Assembly: GCF_026213295.1 (NCBI RefSeq)
Contig: NC_079415.1
Coordinates: 21,647,847 to 21,711,846, forward strand
Length of the DNA stretch: 64,000 nucleotides
Direction of reading: 5' to 3'
Origin: Gadus chalcogrammus
Taxonomy: Eukaryota; Chordata; Actinopteri; Gadiformes; Gadidae
In this document: positions 12,104-24,761 of the stretch, piece by piece
How the letters are laid out: each line of letters opens with the position of its first letter
Numbering within the stretch: the first letter of the stretch is position 1
Translations under genes and position numbers: made by a program
The notes under the pieces: generated by a model
The model's input: only the letters and a program-made list of their open reading frames with translations
Database searches by the model: none
What the model was told of the DNA's origin: nothing

Positions 12104-13044
12104 GCCTCCACAGGCTCAGACCAAGAGGCCAGCTTCCCAGACACGTCGCTCCACTTGGCGGTTTAACAGACAACGACAAAACAAAAAAAAGACCAAGCAC
12201 CCTGTCAGCGTGTTTGTGTGTATGTGAAAGCTGAAGAAATAAACCGAGGTCGCTACATCTCTTTGCTGCTGCCTGCTGGCAGTCTCACTAGGCCGTCTGC
12301 ATGTTTCACAAATAGAGTTTGGAGCAGTGGAGGCTTCTATAAGACTACAGGTGAAGCAGTGCTTCACCAAAAAAATGTTAAAAAATAAATAAACCAAAAA
12401 TCTTACAACAATCCCATTTTCAGTGCTTTGAAACAGAAATACTCACGAAGACGAGCTGTTTTCCTGAAATCAATTATGTGAGTCACAACAGCGCCACTAT
12501 TCCCATTGACTTCAATGTAAATCGAGTGAACCCCAGGCGGCTCGTGTTTATTTTCCGTTTCAATTGATCCTTATGGCAGATAAGTCCCACCCGTGAACCA
12601 GTGACCGATAGGGTAGAATTTTGCACTTCAGTCACTTGACACAACACTCTGGCCAGTCACCGCCTTCATTGGACAGCTATCGTGAACTGACTACGAGTGA
12701 AAGCAGAGGGCAGACCAAAACCTACTGTGAAAACCACACAGCTCGTTGGTGCTACGGTAAGGAGCATTTTAAATTGCTCCATGTATGACAAGGTAAACTG
12801 GCTAACAGGGAGTTGGCTGAAAAAACGCCTTTACTGTTGGCCCCGTGTCATGTTTAAAGCATGCAATTGTGGTGTAGAACAAAATAAAAAGAAAACAAAG
12901 TGCTTGCATGATATCGAGTTCCTGAACCCACGTGACCACCGGTGTTCGGAACGCCATTTTGTCAGTAAAATCAAGCGCCGCCCTTAAAGAGCTTCCTTAA
13001 AATGACCCGGCGCCGAAGCTTTCAAGCCATCGGAGTACTCATCT

Positions 13045-14016
13045 CACTTTAATTCGCATGACATCGAGCTCTATAGGCAAAAATTAAATAGGTTAAATAT
13101 TACCGACCCATACAATGCCCCCGGGGTGCTTTTCAAAAGCATCTCCGCTGAAGAAGACGTCCCAGATCTGCAGTATCCGGATAGATATAACTACCTTCAG
13201 AGCAGCCACAAAGACAGACGTCAGAAAGCCTGCAGTGTCTCTAGTAAGACAAATATGCTACCCAAAAGTCCCATAGTTTCACCAGTGAGGCTACCAGGTA
13301 TTCATGAGCATAGAAGGATTAGGGTAAAACAGGGCATGCAGTGTGTAACTGCTCCTGTGTGTAAAATGGTCATTTCCAGATGGTGTACAATCAAATGAAT
13401 GTGAAGTAGGTACAATAACAGGGAGGGTAAATCCAGGAAGTACTATTCTTAAAAAGCAGGAGTGTTAAACCAAGTAGGTAGTATCCTTTTGAAAGAGCAG
13501 GGCGGTACCAATGTGGGGTGGCATTACTATTGTCCAAAACTAATGTTATTGTTGTTTTCTTCAGTTGGGGATGTCAACACGAGGACTTGGCAAGGAAATA
13601 CTATGAAATGCGTCATCGCCTCTCACACACGAATGTCATGGTAGGAACAGCTGGATTCAGGATTTCACCCCTGCATTGGGGCCTCACCTGATGGATACGT
13701 TTCCTGTAGCTGCTGTGGTTCAGGTGTCATAGAAATTAAGTGCCCATTTTCTGCAAAGGACCTTTCTGTTAATTAGGCAGTAAAGTGTTTTTCTGCACAG
13801 AAACCAGCACCAGCAGCAGCAGCATTTGCTGATCATAGTCAACAACAGTGGTGCTACTGCCCTGAGCCAGAAGCAGGGAACATGGTGGTCTGTGCGTCAG
13901 GTTTTTGTTCAGTTAAAAAGTTTCACCAGACCTGCCTTCGCATGAAAAGGGTCCCAAAACAGTGGGTATGTCCCATCTGCCGAAAAGTGATCAATGCCCA
14001 AAGAAGAAAACCTTAG
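13045..14016 (+). pseudogene. YqaJ-type nuclease/PHD pseudogene, copy 2
   Basis: Same blocks and same frameshift and TAG as copy 1, so the gene was dead before the array expanded. Confidence 0.75.
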
Positions 14017-14391
14017 TGAGGAGACTGTGAAATGAGTTGTTTGTAGTAGCTGATACTGTACTGTTATTTATGAATAAACAGTTGTTAAACCAATATTGTT
14101 CTCTTCCCCATAATTTGTATTAGATATCTGTAGCAATCAGGGATATGAAACATGGGTGGGTCATTCATATAAAACACACCAGAACAAATATCTGTTTGGG
14201 TGGAACTCAAGTTAGAATGGGTGGATGTGCAGCTTGATCTGCAAAGAGAAACGATGTGATCGCATCAGAATAGCGAGTGATTAAAAATAATGTCACGACA
14301 AGCAAGCAAGAAGTGTGAGTCACAAAGGTTTATTTGCTGGTTGAGCACATCTGTAGCCAGTCACATCAGTTCAATTTACTGTACATCCCCA

Positions 14392-15547
14392 TCACTGGAA
14401 GGACACCACAGATTCAGACACATTTGTAAGTGCACAACACACGCTCACCGTCTTGTCAAGGTAGGCCACATCATTTTCCCTGTCTATGTCCGTGAAACAT
14501 ATGGGGACAGTGCTTTGCAAGACTGTGTACTTTGGACGGAGAACTCCTATCACTCTTTCAATATGTATCCTAAGAGAGGCTAGACGTCTGGTGTTCTCCA
14601 AGTCAGCAGGATCTAACTGCTTCTATCCACGAGTAAATGCTGGAATTTTTAATTCAGCTTGGCATCTCTCAATGGACTCTTTAACCAGACAACCTCTGTC
14701 CGCTAAAACTACGTCCCCTGGGAGCAAATGAGATAAAAAGTGACTTTGTTCTGTGATAAACGTATCACTTGTGCGACCTCCCCATCCAGCGGAAATGAAA
14801 CAAATGGAACCTCGAGGGCAAATTGCAATTAAATATTTCATTGTGTGGTGTGATTTGTATGATGAGTAACACTGAGCACTGGCTAGCAATCTACTGGGTT
14901 TCTCTAGAAATATTTCAAAACAATCTATAATGCAAACTGTCTTTTCAAAGCTACGGTTTCGAAATGCATATGGAAGAGATTTTCTTAAGTATTCTCTGTC
15001 AGGCCACAACACCAGACTTGGCACCAGTCTACAATGCATCACACTAATGCAGTGTTTGAAGAGCTTTGAAACAGTGGTTGAGTCAATGTCAAAATAAAAA
15101 GCCAAAAACTCAAAGGACAAGTTCATTCTAAGCTTAATTAAAGTTAACATGTACTGCTGAAAACATGTTAAACTAGATTTAAGTTGGAGAAAAGGAGCCA
15201 CAATATGAAAAATTGTCATGAGAATGGAGAATGCTGATAAACCAGTGAGAGTATGAACCCTTTTATCATCGTTATGCAAGCTCATCTCATTCAGTGTAGT
15301 CCTATTCATTTTTTCCTTCAACAACATATTTTCAGTCCTCAGAGCTTGGCATTCTTGCTCAAGAGATTGGACGCGTTTACCACAGGTTTCAGTGGTGCAT
15401 GGTGGGGTTGCTGGATCCTCCTCATGGAGAACAGGCTGGACATCGTTTCCAGGTTCTTCATGGGTAGATTCCTTCAAAGGCACTGTGGTGGGACTTTGCT
15501 CTGCAGTAGGATCCTTGTTGCAGTCTTGGGGACAATCTGTTGATGCT
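14392..15547 (-). pseudogene. DDE_4 transposase exon, copy 2
   Basis: Identical organisation to copy 1 with the same TAG, here at 14623-14625. It lies convergent to the copy-2 YqaJ pseudogene. Confidence 0.85.
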
Positions 15548-15728
15548 CTGGTGAAAACAAAAGTAGTATAAACTGTCACTACTGATGACAGTTTGTCATT
15601 CTTTTGTCAGTCACTCTCTGTTTTCTGCAGTATACTAGTTCTGTGTGGTGATGTGTATGTGTGAATACATAGTGTTATTGTTGGAGAGTTACCACAAAAC
15701 TGCAGGTGTGTGTGTCTCAGAGTTTGTG

Positions 15729-15962
<234 letters not shown>

Positions 15963-15965
15963 CAC

Positions 15966-17080
15966 CATGGGGCCGGGACCAATATCAGCGCCTTTGTTGT
16001 GATCATACTGAGCAGCAAAGTTCTGTTGGAGTGAAAAATAAAAACCAGAATAAGAGACAAAATATACATATAAAAATTCATACAATACAATATACTTATT
16101 TTCTAAATCATAGGTTATTGTCTGTTCCATTGCTATAATTGTGCCAGAATTTGGGTCAGGTGAGTTTAAGGGCTTGATCGTTTATCAAACAGATGAACAG
16201 CAAATCAGCATCTTCCTGTAGCTTCTATACCTTACGGTTACAATAGGATATACCAGCCGGTTAACCTTATTTACTGAGAGGCCTTCATCAACATTCAGTT
16301 CCCCCACCTAGGAACACTTTAGAACCAACATCCATCTTCAGTTCCCCCACCCAGCAGCACTTTAGAACCAACATCCACCTTCAGTCCCCCACACAGTCAC
16401 ATTTTAGAACCAACATCCACCTTCAGTCCCCCCACCCAGCAGTTGACCAAGTCGGCCCCTATAGGATACTTACTCTGCCGAGGCCAGGGGGTCCTGGGGG
16501 CCCAGCAGGGCCGGGGTTGCCAGGTCTGCCGTCCCTCCCGTCAGGGCCCTGGGGTCCCTGTGGAGGAAGGCCTTGGGTTAGTCTCCGTTGATTACCACTG
16601 ATTGACACACAGCCACCGTGTCTGCTGGGACGCTGCCAGAGTCCCAGCTCTGTTCGGCTGTGGAGCTCGGTTTGGTCTCAACTTGAATAAATGCGTCATG
16701 TCCTTTTACTAAATTGTTTTATTATTGTTAATAAAGTTTAGAAAAGATAAATATGAATTTGTTCTGGATATGTGAGCCAAAGTCAGAAAAAAATAATATA
16801 CAACAAATATTTGTAGTTCAGGTTATTTTCAGCCGTCGTGCAGCAGAGATTGGTCCATTATTATTTGTTATATTATCACGGCGGAGGGCTTTAGGCTGTG
16901 CCTGATGTAAACAAAGGGGTGTGGCCTATTCAAGTTGAAAGGTCAATCGGCGTCATCATATATCAACCCGATAAACTTCATGAAAGTTTCTATCCAGCAA
17001 ACATGGCATTGTCATGCATCTTGTCATAATTAATGAGTTTGATAGTGGCTTACCCTTTCACCTCTTGGTCCTTTCGGGCC
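15966..17080 (-). pseudogene. col1a2: col1a2 fragment, exons 4-6, copy 2
   Basis: Exons at 17054-17080, 16474-16557 and 15966-16022 with the same encoded residues and splice sites as copy 1. Confidence 0.85.
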
Positions 17081-17822
17081 CTGAGGAATATAAGTAAACA
17101 ATTGATGAGTCAGAGGCAGACATTATTTAAACAGTGAGGCAAGTTCACGTAAAAAAAGGAAGGTAGACTTAAACTTAACATATCTAAAATCTAAAACCTA
17201 AAAGAAGCTGGGCTACAATCGCTGGGGGATGAATAGGTGCATGTGGACAAACTGTGCATGTGAACTGCACAGCCAAAGCACCATTCAGGTGGGAACATAT
17301 TTCAGTCCACTTCATTGAATCTGGCCTTTGGCTAGAGCTGATGCCTACAATGTCTGCCCTGAGCTATGCTACGCATTATCACATACACCACACTCAAAGG
17401 GCTAAATGACACATCCAACCAGGGTTTGATTGCTCACTTTGAATCTTCCCTGAGTAGAAATAGAAGTTAAATAAATAGTGTTACTTATTTCTTTGTGTCA
17501 TTTAACTGTGCTGGCTGTATCACGCACTGTTCAGCATTGCTGTTCATCTATCTCATTGCACATCAACCCATTAACATGCAGGGGATTTATGATGCTGTAC
17601 ATGTCCATGCAGAAGCACAGCCTCATAAAGCCGCTCCCAGATCACTGTGCACACTGTAGTATTAAACTGATCCGAAACCACAATCAGGGGCGTATCAAGC
17701 TTTCCAAAAGTGGGGGTGTTCTGGAATAGGCGAAGAAATAATCATTCCAAATAGCGATGATCAATTATATGAACTTTTACATACATCTAGGCCTACAAAA
17801 TGGAAGAAATGCGAGCAGATAC

Positions 17823-18067
<245 letters not shown>

Positions 18068-18937
18068 TGTGATAAAGCTGAAAGGAGCTTCAGCAGCCTC
18101 TGAAGGCTGAAAACATGGATGCGAAGTACAATGACACAAACATGTCTCAACAGTGTAACCGTGTGTTATGTTCAAAAGCACAAGCTGGATCTGTTGGACA
18201 GGAAAATGATTGCAGAACAATTAGTTTGTCATAATGAGCAGAGACAAAACACATTTGTAAAGCCACTTGAGGCTGTTGCATGAATGTTCAATAACTGTAG
18301 CTCTAATGACATTTGGCTAGAGCGTTTGTTACTTGTATGTAGTGATGTTATTATGTAGTGACACACAGAGTGCAGGCTGTCAAACCAGTGGTCAAGTTCA
18401 ACTTCAAATGTTCTCCATTTCATGCTGAGACCTATCTATGATCTATGTATAATGTTGGGCTCATGTGTTTATGGTGTGGTATTACTGATTATACAGTAGC
18501 CTAACTGAAAATAAAACGTGTCTGATCGAATGGAACGCACTTGCATGCTTCTAATGTTCTAAGAAAACAAGATGAACCCTTGACACACACTGTTGAGGAC
18601 ATTTCACGTTCAAGTGTGCTGAGAAAGCGAATCGCACAATTCTCCGGATTTTCGTGTATCACAGCATTCATTCACATTCATTAAACCAGTAGGCCTAAGT
18701 TGATTGCTGTGACACATACTTTGTGTATATTTTCAGTGATACACCTTGTAGATTGAAGTGCGTTTTCTCAAGGTTTGAAAATGACGAATCGCACGAGGAT
18801 CTCTACTCTCCGTAAAGGCTACCTGTAGCCCTAGTCAAACCTGTGCATCCCAACCGCGGTAGCACTCGAAACAGATAGCCTATAGCTTGCAACTTGCAAG
18901 CACGTCAGTGTCTGCAGAGGGAGAGAAGTCAACTTAC

Positions 18938-18997
18938 TTGTTTTCTCTTGAAAAAGCCGTCTATAGTCCCCTGTCTTTTTCTTTTAGTTTTCGGCAT
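18938..18997 (-). CDS. Short lysine-rich first exon, copy 2
   Basis: Same 20 codons and donor as copy 1. Confidence 0.5.
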
Positions 18998-19704
18998 CAT
19001 TGGCTATATTGCACGAAAAAATAAAACAGTTTTAAAACTAAAGTAGGCTTAGTTCCCGTCGGAAGAATGAATGGGATCTTATGCTAGGAGGTAACTAGCT
19101 CTTGAATAGAGAGCCATGAACCTTGCATCTATTAATGACAAATAATTAATCGCTTAATCGCTTTAATCGCTTAATATGCCTGAAAATGTTGCCTTCATTA
19201 CAGGCAGTGAATGATGCTGATCTAAAACAGTGATTCAATTCTACCTTTTCATTGAAGGCGTCAAGTCAGTATGCAGCACGAACAGTTAGGCACAGCAATC
19301 TGTGAGAAACTGCTTGAATGACCGCGGTCACCGCGCTGAGCTCTCAGGCAGTCGGGTCTCGGGAGCACCGCTGCCAGCGCTTTCTGCAGGCTGCGCGAGC
19401 TGTTTAGTCTACGTAACGTCAATTGTAGCGCTGGGATTTACAGAGTGATCATTTGATACAGAGGGATGCAATCATAGCAACCATTTTAAATTGCATACAA
19501 CAGGCGAACGTTTACTATTTTTTATTAGAAAAGCTGATTTTTGTGAGGATTTGACGAACAAAAGTGGAGGGGATGGAATGGCCTTCCAATAGAAGTGAGG
19601 GGGATGCATCGTACTCATCCCCCGCGTCTGATACGCGCCTGACCACAATTATAGCCTATTAAATAATGACGCTAAGCTGCCAAGCTTTGTATTCTGTAAC
19701 TTAC

Positions 19705-19909
19705 CTGATATGAAGTGATCGCTGCACAAGCGGAATCCAACAGCCGGGGGGTCCCATTTTTCAGTCTTTTTTTGCTTGCTCCTGGCTCTTTTAATGGCGC
19801 TGATCCACTTAGCTCGCCTCTCCGCATCTTTAGGAATGCGGTAGAACGACGTACATTTATTTTTGCCTCGTTTATTTGTGCAACCTGGTGCACAACAGTT
19901 ATCGACCAT
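19705..19909 (-). CDS. THAP zinc-finger first exon, copy 3
   Basis: Third copy with an intact reading frame and donor. One substitution in the leader (19991) does not alter the encoded finger. Confidence 0.8.
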
Positions 19910-20028
19910 GTCTGCTCCACCACAAGAGCGCCAGTCTGCCGAATACTGCCAAAATGGTGGTGCCCACGTTTTCCCCGCCCCAACAACGTCAACACCCGGA
20001 ACTCTATTGCAGCCAATGAGCTCGAGTT

Positions 20029-20091
20029 GACCCTGCTTAGCCTCCGAGATCAGACGAGATCGCGCGTGCTCAGGGTGGTATGGCCGTAAGC
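20029..20091 (-). pseudogene. 5S rRNA fragment, copy 3
   Basis: Third copy with the same truncation point next to the THAP leader. Confidence 0.85.
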
Positions 20092-20402
20092 AATTATTGT
20101 CTTGTCCATACTAACTTTTATACAGGAGGAACCCATAATGAGTGGGAGCGCTGCTGTGGCCAGAGACGGGACTTGTACAGAAACAATAATTTGATCCATA
20201 ATGAATGAAAGAAATGAATGAATGAATGACTACGTTATTCCAGACTCAGAGTTCCACATCTGAATGTAATGCATTACACTGCTTGGGCGTGATCGTTTGC
20301 GTGATCTTTTGAATAAACGTAGCGTTGCAAAACGTGGGATGGACGGCATTAGTCAGCGCGATGAAGCCATTCATAGCTATTATTTCTTTAGAACAACATG
20401 AT

Positions 20403-20567
20403 CAGGGGAGAGCGCGAACGCAGTCCCCCACTACCAGAAATTATGCAATCGAGATTCCCACATTTGGGGAATTCGCACGGGTCAGCAACAGCCTCAGTGC
20501 AATGGCTGAGCCTCGCTATGGGTGAACCACCTTCTTGATCGTGGTATCTCCCTTGCCAGGTAAGTAT
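20403..20567 (-). ncRNA. U1 spliceosomal snRNA, copy 3
   Basis: Third identical U1 copy. All three share the variant stems, so this variant is the array's standard form rather than a single decayed gene. Confidence 0.93.
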
Positions 20568-21524
20568 GAGTTGTACACGTTCAGGTGGGCTGAACGATGC
20601 CCACGCTTGTTCCCGTGGAGAACGGTTGCAAAGCATTCGGAGATGTCTAGACTTTAATAAACACTGTAGACCACCGGTCACACGATGACAGGCGAATCTG
20701 AAATCAGCGTGATGGAAGCATAACGAAAGGAAACCTGGAGATCCGAGTTATCGACCCGCCACAGAAAGAATCCTTTTTTCTTTCTTAAACAACAGAATAT
20801 CGTTGGAATAATTGTAAACAGTGCGTTTATGAATTGTAAATGACACTTTATTGTCTACAGGCGGACGGGTGTACTCTCAGGTAGTGATGTTATGGTTTGC
20901 GTCGAGGCATCGGGGCGTGTGTCGAGTACCTCGGCTCCTCCCCCAGCGAAGCTCCGTATCGAGTAGGATTCACATAGGCGAAATGACGTAGCGCGTGACG
21001 TTCGAGGCTTCATCTCGGGCTGTTGCGCGATATGGGTTCACAATTGGCACATTTTTACAAAAAGAAGACCCTACCCAGTTCCAAGATCACTTTTATGGCT
21101 ATGTAATTAATCACACTCATTCTCAGTCATCATGCAGTTCTATTATTACAATTATTAGTAGGCTACTGAGACAATCTATTTTGCCCGGGATGACTTAAAA
21201 TCTAGGTCAAATGATTTGTTCTCTACCATGAACTCGGGAGATATTTATGAACGGCAAACTCACACGTATCACTGAAATGACTTTAATTCTTAAACGTTGT
21301 GATGTTGTACGAAGCAAACATCACATCATCACAGGAAACTCTTTCTTTCATCATAATTTAATTCACCACTAGGTGTCCCTAGCGTACTAATTTGAAGCTT
21401 CGAGGTCGAACCACTTTGATGGTTCTTCTGGCTGCGAGGCTTTGACGTTTCATGAGGCATCATCTCGGCACCACTACTCTCTGGACTCAGGAGGAGTTTA
21501 GTTTTGTTTTTCACAGTGAGAGAG

Positions 21525-21712
21525 GGGTGCACCGGTCCTGGAGGTACTGCAATACCAGGTCGATGCGTGGAGTGGACGGAGCAAGCCCCTTTTCCATCTC
21601 CCAGTTCCAAAAATCAATTTAATATATGGTCCCCGGGTAGGGGACGTATCAGATATTAAACTGATAAGAACAGATACTACACTTGATCTTAGCCAAAAGG
21701 CCGAGAAGCGAT
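21525..21712 (-). ncRNA. U2 spliceosomal snRNA, copy 3
   Basis: U2 copy in which base 21632 restores full pairing of stem IIb (GTCCCC with GGGGAC). The region just downstream of the 3' end has a 5-base insertion (tagttttgttttt), close to where a 3' box would act. Confidence 0.95.
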
Positions 21713-22478
21713 GCCTCCACAGGCTCAGACCAAGAGGCCAGCTTCCCAGACACGTCGCTCCACTTGGCGGTTTAACAGACAACGACAAAACAAAAAAAAG
21801 ACCAAGCACCCTGTCAGCGTGTTTGTGTGTATGTGAAAGCTGAAGAAATAAACCGAGATCGCTACATCTCTTTGCTGCTGCCTGCTGGCAGTCTCACTAG
21901 GCCGTCTGCATGTTTCACAAATAGAGTTTGGAGCAGTGGAGGCTTCTATAAGACTACAGGTGAAGCAGTGCTTCACCAAAAAAATGTTAAAAAATAAATA
22001 AACCAAAAATCTTACAACAATCCCATTTTCAGTGCTTTGAAACAGAAATACTCACGAAGACGAGCTGTTTTCCTGAAATCAATTATGTGAGTCACAACAG
22101 CGCCACTATTCCCATTGACTTCAATGTAAATCGAGTGAACCCCAGGCGGCTCGTGTTTATTTTCCGTTTCAATTGATCCTTATGGCAGATAAGTCCCACC
22201 CGTGAACCAGTGACCGATAGGGTAGAATTTTGCACTTCAGTCACTTGACACAACACTCTGGCCAGTCACCGCCTTCATTGGACAGCTATCGTGAACTGAC
22301 TACGAGTGAAAGCAGAGGGCAGACCAAAACCTACTGTGAAAACCACACAGCTCGTTGGTGCTACGGTAAGGAGCATTTTAAATTGCTCCATGTATGACAA
22401 GGTAAACTGGCTAACAGGGAGTTGGCTGAAAAAACGCCTTTACTGTTGGCCCCGTGTCATGTTTAAAGCATGCAATTG

Positions 22479-22870
22479 CCCAGCTAACGCAGTTACGTCG
22501 CCGCGACGTCGCGGTTACGTAACTTTATGACCAAACATAGGTTGCCGCAACGTAAGTTTCAACGTTGCCGCGACGTGCGGGTGAAAGACGCGATCACGTT
22601 GCCGCAATGTATCTTGGCGACGTTGCTCGTCCGTAACTGCCACGTCCTGGCGACGTCGTGGCAACCAAAATACATACTGGCGACATTTATGCAACCTTCT
22701 TCAAAAAGGTTGCCATAACGTTGCCATAACGTTGCAAGGACGTTCTTGGCGACGTTGCTCGTCCGTAACTGCCACGTCCTGGCGACGTCGTGGCAACCAA
22801 AATACATACTGGCGACATTTATGCAACCTTCTTCAAAAAGGTTGCCATAACGTTGCAAGGACGTTAGGGC
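22479..22870. repeat. Left subterminal repeat region of the CACTA-like element
   Basis: Rich in CGTTGCCGCAACGT-like palindromic motifs. It contains a direct duplication of about 109 bases (22616-22730 and 22749-22857) starting GGCGACGTTGCTCGTCCG. Likely transposase-binding array by analogy with CACTA elements. Confidence 0.8.
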
Positions 22871-23754
22871 GGATCTGCATGGTGCAGTCCTCATTTGCCC
22901 TTTATAGAACCCACAAAATCTAGTCTGAAATCTACAAGCCACATAAATATTTTACCTACATTTTGGCTGGTGGCTGTTGCTAATGTGGACCCCAAGCCTA
23001 TTCAAAAGACAAGACAGTACACTAACAAATATCAATTTATTATATTTTTATTTCAAATAATTTTGAATTCAATTTTGGGGATGTTCTTCCGCCTGCCGTT
23101 CCATCCGACCCTGTGAAGAACAAATAAAAGAGAACACGTGAGTGCATTTATATTCATTTTACATTCAGTCAAATGTCATTGTACATTTAGTCAAAACTTA
23201 AATATGTTATGCCGAGGTTACGCTAGACTCGAGCGTGAGCACGTTCTAGATAGCAGCCCAAGTGGCTATGAAAGCTAAGCATTGCCGGATAATGTCTAAT
23301 AGTAAGAAGACGGTAGACGGGGTCTGGCATTGCGGACGTTGCGCCTAAACAACGTAAATATTCATCCTGGAAACACGAAGTCAAGCCAACTCACTTTGCA
23401 CTACAGCTGCAGGAAATGCATTTTATAGTTCTTATGTTATTTAATTTAAACTTTTTAGCGTGTAGTTGATCAATGTATTAATCCTGCAGTGTATTTTACA
23501 CCAATACCACACCAGGAATGGGGATCATTAGCGTCATCATGCGTTGTGTTCGTCAAAAGGCTCTAGAATATTTAGTTGCCGGTAGATCTGTTCGGGATTT
23601 AGTTGTTGAGCGAACCTTGTATTGCAACGGAGATTTGTTAGTGAACGTGTTATCCCTGTGTAACAGTGTAAATAATTACTTTCTTTTATTTGTTAAATTC
23701 TGTTAAACTTGGGACTCCAACCAATATTTTATATTTTATTCTGAAGGTCCACGG

Positions 23755-24179
23755 CGGAAGTTTGTGTTTGAAAGTTCAGAAGCAACCAAGCTTACGTTGT
23801 GGTAAGTCGCCGTTCTGTCCGCTTGTAAATAAAGTTCACTTATAAATGCAAACCATGTAAAGAACGATGTTTAAAATATAGCATAACATGTAAAATCTAA
23901 TGTTACATGTTGTAAGGCGTTTTGTTGGTTTGTGTGTGATGTTTGAGGAGTTCTTGAGCACGAGGTTTATGTGACATGTGCGCGCTAATGCGGGCCTCCT
24001 CTTTTATAGTTGTGTGTTGTCCCATGTTGCAGGTATGTTCACTTAATGTTTAGTTTGTAAATACCACTATACGATCACTTAATGTTTTTTGTTGTAAATA
24101 CCACTATACGATCATTTGAAGTTTGTGTTTGAAAGTTCAGAAGCAACCAAGCTTACGTTGTGTTCGAACGGACTATGGC

Positions 24180-24229
<50 letters not shown>

Positions 24230-24260
24230 AACACTGGTTGTGTGTTGTCCCATGTTGCAG
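23755..24260. repeat. Local duplications and (TA)n tract
   Basis: The stretch AGTTTGTGTTTGAAAGTTC is present at about 23758 and again at 24118. TGTAAATACCACTATACGAT occurs twice at 24055 and 24092, and GTTGTGTGTTGTCCCATGTT occurs at 24010 and 24238. A (TA)n tract runs from 24182 to 24224. No gene is evident between 22871 and 24760. Confidence 0.8.
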
Positions 24261-24761
24261 CTAATAAACCAGTCCAGTGCTCAACCCAACCTGTCTCCGT
24301 GGGTTCAATTAAGAAGCAGAAGAGCTGCAGTGTACCCAAGGTCACATCTGCTCTATAAGGTGTCCGGCCGCCATCCCCTATTCACGTGGTTTTGTGTATT
24401 GGAGAACCTGCTCAGCAAGCTGCAGTCTGCAACTTCTGCGGGAGGCATGTAAGTATACAAAAAATATTCTCTATAAGCTTCATTGGTTGACTGGCTAACT
24501 ACTAGTTAAAACGAGCAGTGTTGGTATGGAAACGGTGGTGCTATTGTGTTTTCTCTGCAACAAGTTCTAGCTTGTTGCAGAAAGGTGTTTCGCCCAGAGT
24601 TGGTGTCGAGCCGCCTCAAAGGTTAGCCTTGTTTCGCTTGAAGAGTTGTAACCACGTCTTGTAAACAAGCTTAAAGAGTAGGACATGGATCTGCATATCA
24701 TTTTGTGGTGGCGTACAAAAATATGATAATTGTTCCCTAATAGTCAGCATGTTCAAATAAT

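Larger units (their letters stand above)
19198..22478. repeat. 9.6-kb unit, copy 3, left part
   Basis: Continues the array with the 5S fragment, THAP exon, U1 and U2. It breaks at 22478, at the point matching base 3276 of copy 1, where the 13.3 kb transposon is inserted. It carries a 5-base insertion just downstream of U2 near 21500 and one informative U2 substitution at 21632. Confidence 0.96.
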